Of a stretch of 64,000 nucleotides of DNA, positions 24,801 through 36,800 are shown in pieces; positions within the stretch are counted from its first letter, which is position 1; the number at the start of each line of letters is the position of its first letter. The notes under the pieces are model-generated. The model worked only from the letters and a program-made list of their open reading frames with translations. It ran no database searches and was not told where the DNA came from. Position numbers and translations under genes: made by a program. Source of the stretch: Argopecten irradians (taxonomy: Eukaryota; Mollusca; Bivalvia; Pectinida; Pectinidae); the NCBI RefSeq assembly GCF_041381155.1, contig NC_091141.1, forward strand, positions 21,286,828 through 21,350,827, given 5' to 3'.

Positions 24801-27800
24801 TTTATCGTGGAATGCAAAAAATGAATAGGCTAATCAGAAAGCTGGAAACAAAGAAAAATTAATTATTTCTATATAAAAGTGAGTTAGTGAGAAGTGTTTA
24901 TCTTACGTCTTTATGGTTACTTAAGGTTTCAAAGACTTATTCAGGTTTTCACTTTATTTAATCAAGATTTGTAGTTTGCAATAGATTTCTAAATAATATA
25001 CAACTGTTCAAAATTTGTTAGCCAATTGATACATATATATTAAACATTGTTTTTAATTGTCAGATTAACATGGATTTCCGATACTATTTTTGCATCTGCA
25101 TTTCTATATGTGTACTGAAGAAATTGTTCATATTAAAATTAACGACAAATCAAATAAAAAATTATCAAATAGTACCAAATCCAAATGTAAAATACAATTA
25201 TCCACTTATGAAATAGCAATGTAGATCATCTACCACTTTGAGAACCGGCAAATATTTGTCATTTACAAAAAATGACGAACAAAACCTGAATATTTGTCAC
25301 GCTTCGACATCCGCGGGAACCTGTACAGTAGAGTTCACACATAGTGATATTGTCGTAAGCTCACCACAATTTGTCACAAATTAACGTCAAACTGTGAGTA
25401 AAACTGTGTAATACGTACCAAGCCCTTTCCTTGTCTTCTTGTAACTAGTGAACACAACCCAAAGTCCTTTGTTTACTATATATCATCACCTGTCTGTGTT
25501 GGCAAGGATTTAATAACGAAACAATCAGACGCTATGTGATCATTCCCATAAACGTCACTAGCAAAGTTAAACTCCTGACAATTAACCATAATACAAAATA
25601 TATTTCATGCGTTGTCTTTCAAAAAAGAAAACAAAATTATTTTTAAATGGAAACAGTTTCTTTTTTGACGGAAACTGTCGTTTACGCATTAGGTTTCTAT
25701 AATGTTGAGTAGCGCGTCACTTTTTCTCGCACACAACGGGGAATAGGTCTACTCTTAGATGAACAATACATACAATGTAACAAAGCCATTATTCCAAAGC
25801 GATGTATTCAGGCCTGATAATTTATTTAGTTTTCGTTTTAGTGTATTGTGTCTTTAGTAGTTATCATAACATATCATAACTGCTGCAGTTATACTTTTGT
25901 GGAATTATTTCGCTGTAAAACTGATAGAGATAGATGACATAAGTATATCTACTTTGTGTTTAATGAATAGACGTAGCATTGTGAGTAAAATCGTGATGCC
26001 AGAAACATTTTTAGCCCACCATCATCAGATGGTGGGCTATTCAAATCGCTTTTTGTCCGTGGTCCGTCGTCCGTCCTTCCGTCCGTCCTTCCGTCCGTCC
26101 GTCCGTCCGTCCGTCCTTCCGTCCGTCCGTCCGTCCGTCCGTTAACAATTCTTGTTATCGCTATTTCTCAGAAAGTACTGAAGGGATCTGTCTCGTATTT
26201 CATATGTAGGTTCCCCTAGGGCCCTAGTTGTGCATATTGAATTTTGGGACCAATCGGTCAACAAGATGGCCGCCAGGCAGCCATCTTGGATTTTGATACT
26301 TAAAGTTTGTTATCGCTATTTCTCAGAAAGTACTGAAGGGATCTGTCTCAAATTTCATATGTAGGTTCCCCTAGGGCCCTAGTTGTGCATATTGCATTTT
26401 GGGACCAATCGGTCAACAAGATGGCCGCCAGGCAGCCATCTTGGATTTTGATAGTTAAAGTTTGTTATCGCTATTTCTCAGAAAGTACTGAAGGGATCTG
26501 TCTCAAATTTTATATATAGGTTCCCCTAGGGTCCTAGTTGTGCATGTTGCGTTTTGGGACCGATCGGTCAACAGGATGGCCGCCAGGCAGCCATCTTGGA
26601 TTTTGATAGTTAAAGATTGTTATCGCTATATCTCACAAAGTACTGAAGGGATCTTTCTCAAATTTCATATGTAGGTGCCCCTAGGGCTCTAGTTGTACAT
26701 AATGCGTTTTTGGATCGATCGGTCAACAAAATGGCCGCCAGGCTGCCATCTTGGATTTTGATAGTTAAGATTGTTATCGCTATTTCTCAGAAAGTATTGA
26801 ATGAATCTGTCTCAAATTTCATATATAGGTTCCCCTAGGGCCCTAGTTGTGCATATTTCGATTTGGGACCGATCAATCATCAAGATGGCCGCCAAGGAGC
26901 CATCTTGGATTTTGATAGTTGAAGTTTGTTACTGCTGTTTCTCAGGAAGTACTGAAGCGATCTGTCTCAAATTTTATATATAGTATGTTTGCAAAAGTTT
27001 GAAAAGCAGAGAAAAGATCCCTCTTTCCATTGTCAGACATAGATCATTCTTTGGTGGGCGCCAAGATCCCTCTGGGATCTCTTGTTTAAATTTTTGTTTT
27101 ATTGATTTGCATTTTCTCTGTAAACTTATCAGACCACCCGCTGAGATAAACAACGCTACAATGATGTCTCATACATTCCTGGATTATATCCTGTTACATA
27201 GCTGTGAGTTTTGTCGTTTTCTGATTGGTCTAGACCGCTTGAAAAGATCTTGACAAAATGCAATGTCAATCTGAGACCGATGAACACCTGTTCAGATGTT
27301 GACATTGCAAATCCGGTAACCTGGCTATAAATAGACACAGGTAATTCCCTGTCTCTTGCACATTTTTGACCAATCAAAATAGAGCATTGCCGATTATCGG
27401 GCAATAGCCAAATCCAACATGGCAGACAATAGTTAGGTAGGATTAGAAAATATGTGTCAACACATTTTAAATGTTAAAATTAAATTAATGTTAAATTAAA
27501 TTTTAATATGTTCGAAAGTTCTATTGTGAAGAAGTACAGCAGAAGTACTATAAGTACTTACTGAGGCTACGTGAATGAAGATTTTCTTGATTTTTAGCCC
27601 ACCATCATCAGATGGTGGGCTATTCAAATCGCCTTTCGTCCGTGGTCCGTCGTCCGTCCGTCCTTCCGTCCGTCCGTTAGCAATTCTTGTTACCGCTATT
27701 CCTGAGAAAGTGCTGAAAGGATCTTTCTCAAATTTCATATGTAGGTTCCCCTAGGACCCTAGTTGTGCATATTGCATTTTGGGACCGATCGGTCAACAAG

Positions 27801-30800
27801 ATGGCCGACAGTCGGCCATCTTGGATTTTGATAGTTGAAGTTTGTTACCGCTATTTCTCAAAAAGTGCAGAAGGGATCTTTCTCAAATTCCATATGCAGG
27901 TTCCCCTAGGACCCTAGTTGTGCATATTGCATTTTGGGACCATTCGCCATTCGGTGAACAAGATGGCCGACAGGCGGCCATCTTGGATTTTGATAGTTAA
28001 AGTTTGTTATCGCTATTTCTCAAAATGTTTAGAAGGGATCTTTCTCAAATTTCATATATAGGTTCCCCAAGGTTCCTTGTTTTGCATATTGCATTTTGGG
28101 ACCGATCGGTCAACAAGATGGCCGACAGTCGGCCATCTTGGATTTTGATAGTTGAAGTTTGTTACCGCTATTTCTCAAAAAGTGCAGAAGGGATCTTTCT
28201 CAAATTTCATATACAGGTTCCCCTAGGACCCTAGTTGTGCATATTGCATTTTGGGACCAAAAAGTGCAGAAGGGATCTTTCTCAAATTTTATATATAGTG
28301 TGTTTGAAAAAGTCCCTCTTTCCATTGTCAGACCCAGATCATTCTTTGGTGGGCGCCAAGATCCCTCTGGGATCTCTTGTTAGGTCATCTGACCCGAAGC
28401 CGTGCGCCTTCCGCCGTCCGTGAATTTTTCACATTTCAATCTTCTTCTCAAGATTGACCAGTGCGATTAAGCTGAAACTTACATGAAATGATCCTGATAT
28501 GGTCCCGACCAAGTGTTGTTATTTTTCGGGTCGATCCGGAATCCAAGATGGCCGCCACAGCCGCCATCTTGAATGAAAACACATTTTGAACTTCTTCTCA
28601 AGTTCTACTAGTGCGATTTAGCTGAAACTTGCATGAAATGATCCTGATCTGGTCCCGACAAAGTGTTGTTAATTTTTGGGTCGATCCGAAATCCAAGATG
28701 GCCGCCACAGCCGCCATCTTGAAAACTTATTTTGAACTTCTTCTCAAGTTGTACAAGTGCGATTGAGCTGAAACTTGCATGAAATGATCCTAACATGGTC
28801 CCGACAAAGTGTTGTTATTTCACGGGTCTATCCGAAATCTAAGATGGCCGCCACAGCCGCCATCTTGATAACACATTTTGAACTTCTTCTCAAGTTCTAC
28901 TGGTACGATTTAGCCGAAACTTGCATGAAATGATTCTGCCATGATCCCGACAACGTGTTGTTATTTTTCGGGTCGATCCGAAATCAAAGATGGCCGCCAC
29001 AGCCGCCATCTTGAAAACACATTTTGAACTTATTCTCAAGTTCTACTTGTGCAATTTAGCTGAAACTTGCATGAAATGATCCTGACATGGTCCCGACAAA
29101 GTGTTGTTACTTTTTGGGTTGATCCGAAATCCAAAATGGCCGCCACAGCTGCCATCTTGAAAACACATTTTGAACTTATTCTCAAGTTCTACTGTTGCGA
29201 TTTAGCTGAAACTTGCATGAAATGATCCTGACATGGTCCCGACAAAGTGTTGTTATTTTTCGGGTCGATCCGAAATCCAAGATGGCCGCCACAGCCGCCA
29301 TCTTGATAACACATTTTGAACTTCTTCTCAAGTTCTACTGGTGCGATTTAGCTGAAACTTGCATGAAATGATCCTAACATGGTCCCGACAAAGTGTTGTT
29401 ATTTCACGGGTCTATCCGAAATCTAAGATGGCCGCTACAGCCGCCATCTTGATAACACATTTTGAATTTCTTCTCAAGTTCCACTGGTGCGATTAAGCTG
29501 AAACTTGCATGAAATGATTCTGAAATGGTCCCGACAAAGTGTTGTTATTTTTTGGGTCAATCTGAAATCCAAGACCGATGCCACAGCCGCCATCTTGAAA
29601 ACACATTTTGAACTTATTCTCAAGTTCTACTAGTGTGATTTAGCTTAAACTTGCATGAAATGATCCTGGCATGGTCCCGACAAAGTGATGTTATTTTTCG
29701 GGTCGATCCGAAATCCAAGATGGCCGCCACAACCGCCATCTTGAAAACACATTTTGAACTTATTCTCAAGTTCTACCAGTGTGATTTAGCTGAAACTTGC
29801 ATAAACAGATCCTGACATGTTCCCGACAAAGTGTTGTTATTTTTCGGGTCGATCCGAAATCCAAGATGGCCGCCACATGAAATGATCCTGATATGATCTG
29901 GTTGATCCCAAATCGAAGGTGGCTACCATGACACCATATATGATTAATTTGACTATTGACCGTTAAGGTCCTTGGGCATCTTGTTTGTTTCAGTAGTCTA
30001 TCGCTCTCCTTGCTTCAAAATTGTTTCAGGTAGCAAAACTTGTATCATTGTATCGTTTCATATAACAAAACAAGTATTGACTTTTTGTAGGTTAATACGA
30101 GGAATTGTTAAACTTGAGAAAGGTGATATTCCCCGAGGCCGAATATTTGTTAATTATTGAACATGTAACATATATAATATCAACCACATCCATATGGAGA
30201 GAAATGGTATAGAATTCATTTGACTGTATCATCTTCACTGTCGATCACATTTGTTGAATTAAAATTTCATTGTTTTTATCATTGTATTTGCTAGATTACA
30301 TGCTAGAAGAGGAGGAAGAAGATGTACTTACGCCCATACAGATACTAAAAAAAGGAGTAAGTATTTTTATATCCATTTCGTCATGGTGACTATTTATCGT
30401 TGTTTCCGTGGACATTGTGATTATATTAAGTCGATCATACCACGTGATCAATTATAGTTAGTGTATTGATGATACTGAACCACCAACAATCTATTTGACG
30501 ATACCTAAAGATACTTTAGTGTTATCATTTCAACTTCAGACATAAGTGTTGTTATATTGAGGATATTTTGAGATGTTAAGATACCATGCTATTGGCATAA
30601 TCACAAGATTTACATGTAAATAAGTATCAGCATATTGATCACACCAAGAGATGCCTAAGTGTTATTTCGATAGATTTATTGAGTTTTCTATTAATATATT
30701 TCGAGAGGATTGACTGATATTGACATTGATAACAAGATATACATGTAATAAGTATCATCATATTGACAAGCTTCACAGAATATTCAATATCGTTTACGGA

Positions 30801-33800
30801 TATGATAGATTTTATAAAATACAAAACATGTCGTTATACCTTCAGAAAGAAAGAAATGAAAGACGATTTGAATTAAGGGACATCAGATATGTTAATTGCA
30901 GACGTTTGGTAGTTCCTGGTATAAATGTTTTATGGATAAACAGCTCTTCCTATATGTACATTCCACAAACTAGTGGCAACCAAAATATCCTCACAAATAA
31001 TCCAGCATTATAAATTAAAGTATCAACATGCCAAAAATATTTTACAAAGTCTTGTGGAACAGATGAAATATGCATTTGTAGCTTCTCATATTTCATCAGC
31101 CAGGGTTAATGATATAATATATTCGCTTTGTCCATTAATCTTTACAATGCTTCTAATTTAAACCTAATTTAGGCTAATTAGTAACGTCAGTATAAGACAA
31201 TTGTGTTCATGTAATATAAACACTAATAAGTGATTGTTGACGTCAGTATCAGACATTTGTATCCCTGTAATATAAACACTAATTAGTGATTGTTGACGTC
31301 AGTATAAGACATTTGTATCCCTGTAATATAAATACTAATTAGTGATTGTTGACGTCAGTATAAGACGTTTATATCCATGTAATATAAATACTAATTAGTG
31401 ATTGTTGACGTCAGTTTAAGACATTTATATCCCTGAAATATAAATACTAATTAGTGGTTGTTGACGTCAGTATAAGTCATTTGTACCCCTGTAATATAAA
31501 CATTAATTAGTGATTGTTGACATCAGTATACGTCATTTGTACCCCTGTAATATAAACACTAATTAGTGATTGTTGACGTCAGTATAAGACATTTATATCC
31601 CTGTAATATAAATACTAATTAGTGGTTGTTGACGTCAGTATAAGTCATTTGTACCCCTGTAATATAAACATTAATTAGTGATTGTTGACGTCAGTATACG
31701 TCATTTGTACCCCTGTAATATAAACATTAATTAGTGATTGTTGACGTCAGTATAGGACATTTGTATCACTGTAATATAAACACTAATTAGTGATTGTTGA
31801 CGTCAGTATAAGACATTTATATCCCTGTAATATAAATACTAATTAGTAATTGTTGACGTCAGTATAAGACATTTGTATGCCTGTAATATAAACACTAATT
31901 AGTGATTGTTGACGCCAGTATAAGACATTTGTATCTCTGTATACAATACTGTATGCTGTAATATAAACAGTAATTAGTGATTGTTGACGTCAGTATAAGA
32001 CATTTATATCCCTGTAATATAAACACTAATTAGTGATTGTTGACGTCAGTATAGGACATTTGTATCCCTGTAATATAAACACTAATTAGTGATTGCTGAC
32101 CTCAGTATAAGACATCTGTATCACTGTAATATAAACATTAATTAGTGATTGTTGACGTCAGTATAAGACATCTGTATCACTGTAATATAAACACTAATTA
32201 GTGATTGTTGACGTCAGTATAAGACTTTTCATCATTGTAATATAAACACTAATTAGTGATTGTTAACTTTGCAGCAGAGTATTATGGTAAGTATAATTTA
32301 ATAACGCTTCTCTATCCTCTCTCTGCGTGGTTTTCTATCTGAGCGAAAGATTAATCACAGAATTGTCACTTGCGCTGCTTCTTGCTACTTATCTATGGCG
32401 TACGACTATAATCTCTAACTGTCTATCATTGTTGTATTATTATAATATACAGGTAAGAAAAATCTCAATCTCTCTTCTTATGTACTATGTACTATTCGGT
32501 GCGTTTTGTCATTTTGTGATGTTTGTCTGAATGGGTAAATATGGTTTACTTTGCGTGACTGATTTTCACACTTTAAGATATGATTGGACCAGTGAACGGT
32601 GTACCTGTAGAATCACTGGTTGATTTTTGAGACTAGTTTGCCACAATACTGTATGCTGTTATATTATGGCATGTGATGACACCAATATGGTGCAGCTTTG
32701 TTTGATAGCCTTTACAGGACGTCAGGATGCGTATAACAATAATTTATAGAGTTAAACTGAGGAATGATTTATTTACTAAGACAGTATTACACCAATCTGT
32801 AATAACCTGACAGAAAGACAAAAATAAAAATGATCAAAATTATAATGTGCACTTTACCACTAACACCTCGCGTCTTCTCGTCCAACACGAGATTCTCGTC
32901 TCCCTGGGATTGGGACAAACTGTTCTGAAAAGATGACTTCAGTGTGTTTAAGATGGACATTATCCGTATGTTTAATCTACTGATGTGCCGATTAACTGAA
33001 AACATCAATGTATTTTTAGATTACAAATGTCATACATCCGCATGGCACCGGTGTAGGGTAACACGTGTTACTATGGAGATACGGATGTGACGTATGAGGC
33101 ACTTTACAGGAGAATGGTTTATTTTATTAAAATAATAGAAATTGACAATTTTTAGATTTTATCTAGATCAATGATTTTTATCATTAACACATTGATATAG
33201 TGATCAAGAGAAAAATGCATTAGTAAAATAGTTAATCGGTATTAGAATGTTATCGAAATATTGTCTCCCGAATAGGAAATGCTGATATTAAGATTGGAGC
33301 GATAAAGTAAACAAACTAATGACTCAGTAATATCAAGTGCAATCACACAATGTAGTAACGTAAATCACGTGAGATGTAAGTTAGATACAAGGTGTAGTGA
33401 CCAGAGTTACGACTACTATGAATGATTGAGTTTTTATTAACGGTATTTAGAACTGGGTCACTTTCCTTCTTGATCATTGCAATTTGCTTTGCTTCTTTAT
33501 ACGTCAACAGTCTACTAGCAACAATACAGATTTGAACTGTATTCTACATTTAATCGAATTGAGGGAAATCCTCTTAAGAAAATGTTAGAGATGATACTTT
33601 AAAAAATAATTCTTAAGGTTCTTTCAAAAAATATTAAATGGTTTGCATGAAATAAAACAAAGCGCTTTTTCAGGATATGTTATGCATCTAATCAATAAGA
33701 TTATAATGTTTACATTGAATAAAAGCGCATTCTTTCTGCTTGCAAATTACTTTTTTTGGAACTATTTCAATTGCATTTGAGCATGCGCCCTTGATAATTA

Positions 33801-36800
33801 CTATATATACACCTTTATTTCATAGCCTAATCAATGAAATTTCTCTTCACAGGGTCTACGGGTGAGTTTGAGTATTGTATTATTTTTCATTATCCTGAGA
33901 AAAAATGAAATTCCCTCTTACCTTCTGGTGATGTTGTCTGTGTGTTAACTACCCTTTCTGATATCATGTGAGAAATTGTGTATCTCTGTTTTCTGTTGGT
34001 TATGTCTAAATCACCTTAATAAAAAATAGTGCTAATTATATCGGATATAACTGGCATAAATAGCGCATGTTTGTTAGAGTTAGATCGATCTGATCAAATA
34101 GGATGAAGGCATGCTTTTGTCATGTCGTCAGAGCCACGTATTGTGTCGGGGTATCTTTAATGTGAAAAAGCACAGGTCGCCAAGGGTTTACAGATTGAAA
34201 AGTCAAATCATTGACTCTTCAACACGTTATAAATCCGTTCATTGGCTAACAGGTGTTTTTAATGACAGTTGTGTGTTCGCCTATTGTTTTAGTATTTGTT
34301 TTGAACACTTCCTTGTTAGTTGTCTAATTATCACCTTCATTATTCACCTGCCGTGTAGTAATACGTTCATTCTTATACTTTTGGTATTGTAACTTTGATA
34401 TGTTATATCCGACATTTTGATTCCATTACTTTTTTTGACATACATCTATTTCTTGTAAAACCTATTTATTCTATACATTGTGATAAATACCCTAAGGGCT
34501 CCTTTGATTCCCTTTTCATTACATACATTTCGTGTAAAAAGAAACCCAATTATCCCCCTGTATGGGGAATTCCAATACATGTGGTAATGTTCAATGTTCA
34601 GATATGTTTTATATATAGACGTATGTCTTTAATATGACATAATTAGACAGAGAAGTATAAACATTCCTGTCACGAGAGCAATCTCCCACTACAGTGGTAT
34701 AACAGGCGTGACCTGTACTGTGGCGCTAGTAATTAAAACCGAACAAAAAGTAATTAGATTTCAACAAGTTTGAGACCTGCTCGTGCGGTAAGGGCGCTCT
34801 CTCTGTTACAAATACAGCCTGACAACAGTGCATACCTGATAATGCTACAAACTATCAATATCGGTAATAAATCTGGCTACAGCTGCCACTGAACATAGTT
34901 TCAAAATCGTGATCTCTCTGATAATTTGGTTGTTTGTTTAAATGTAATCTTTATGGTTTTTGAAAGATTAATTATAAACAGTTTAATCTATATATTTTAT
35001 TTCTATTTCCATTTCTTCCCCGTGGGATTATATAGATGGTAAGTGTTACTTTGACGTATTAAATCACCACATTCATGGTCAAATTTGGCATCTAGGTCTG
35101 TATGATTTATCCCTACAATGTTATTTATTCCAAATTAATGTTGTATTTTATAATACGTGTTACGATAATAATATATTTTTGTTTGTTTCAATGTTAAGTA
35201 TTCCATGACAGCTAATAATCCTTCAATGTTATAGAATCATAAATAAAGTTTCATTTCTTATTTCATATAAGATTTTATAAAAGAGTCTAAGAAGTCTGTT
35301 TTTAATTTCTGCGAGCCTTGACATGTGAAAACTGAATTGATTTTTTTATGTTAAAATGCCTTCAAACTACATTTAAATTTAAATCTTATTTTAATTTGAG
35401 TTTTATTTTGTTTTGATGCTGTCTGTCTGCTAACAGATGTGCCTAGTAAGTATAATTATTTTGATTTGTGTACACTGTAGCTCGATCTTGTTTGTGACAT
35501 TTGTTACATTATAATTTTCATAACGTACAGAGAAACGACTTCGTTGAAAGGAATATATGTATACTTTAAGCTTGCTCTCCAATTCTCAAATATTCTATGT
35601 TTGGTATGCATATGTGTATCAATATATGAGAAAATACAGTTTAAACTAAATGACTTCACCATTTGTAACGTCCCTTCTTATTTGTTGATATAACGGCGTT
35701 GTTTATTTTTCACGAGAAAAGAGTTCAAAGAAATTATTTATTGATATTTCAACCAAAAGTCTACAGCATAATGTTATAGTGATGTACCTGTAGGAATGGG
35801 ATACGATGTGTGTCATTGGTAGTGATCATGATGACCTAACATTTACAAATATCAAAACCCACTTGGATTATGATAACAATATAAACTGAACCGACAGCAT
35901 TGTCATCTGCGTCTTATATTTCTTGATTTACATTAGGATATTTGTTATACAGAACAGTATGTAATTATACTATGTTTATATAATGTTTATAACGGTTTTA
36001 TTTGTTATTATAGCTACATCCACGAGTAAGTACCGACTCCTTGACACTCAAATGTTGTTTTCTAAAGTTTGCTTCCTATTTCCTAAAATATCTGTATTAT
36101 ATATATATATATAAGATAGAATAATATAGATATTAAAGATATGTGTGCCGTACTGACGAATCTAGATCTTTTCATGCTATTCACCACCAAAGGTTTTGAG
36201 AATTATAATACTTTAAATGCATAGGTTTTAAGTATCCGCATTCAAATAAAAGCGCAGAATGTGTTTTTACAGTATTGTCCAAAAACATTATAAGTACATA
36301 CGGTCAGACAATAAATAAAAGCAGTTGTTTACAATTTCTTTTCAGATTGATGAAGATATGTTTTTATAAACATACATAAGGTACAAAAAAGAATTTTAAC
36401 AGTGCATAAATTATGTACTGTAAATAATGTATACAATGTATCGTACCTGTCTATTTGAATGAAATTCACAGTTAATTAATCAAACCAATGAAAGAAAACC
36501 ATTTTAAGATTTTCGCCTAGTTATGGCACATATAAGTTTAATATCGAGATAGTGTTCTGTCTGCCTACTCAGATGATCTTTTCTGTTCCCTTATGGCGCG
36601 GTGTCCCTTTGTGATTTGGATAAATAGAGAGCAACCAACTAAATAATTTTACATAGACCACAGTGTTAAACATTGTTAAAGTTTTGTACTGTATTATTAA
36701 AACAAAGGAATATTAGTTAGCTATTGTGTTCTATAATTAAAGTCTAGGTTCTCATATAACACTAAATAGAAAAAAAAGTTTGGGTCCTTCTGCTCAAACT

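Larger units (their letters stand above)
18893..30294 (+). other. Intron 1 (11.4 kb, repeat-filled)
   Basis: It runs from donor GTAAGA to acceptor TTGCTAG. It contains a foldback element, two minisatellites, a G21 tract and three Helentron-like elements. I found no phase-1 micro-exon with good flanking signals in it. Confidence 0.65.
32287..33852. other. Intron 3
   Basis: It contains the possible recursive splice site at 32453 and, on the opposite strand, the candidate exon and promoter cluster at 32858-33100. The rest is unremarkable AT-rich sequence. Confidence 0.55.

Noticed and set aside
30720..31161. Two overlapping plus-strand frames in intron 2
   Set aside because: They are AT-rich, overlap in different frames, lack splice sites in a usable phase and have no motif.
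34111..34637. Hydrophobic frames suggesting a membrane protein
   Set aside because: T-rich intron DNA reads as Phe/Leu/Ile by composition. There is no positive-inside pattern, start context or splice sites.
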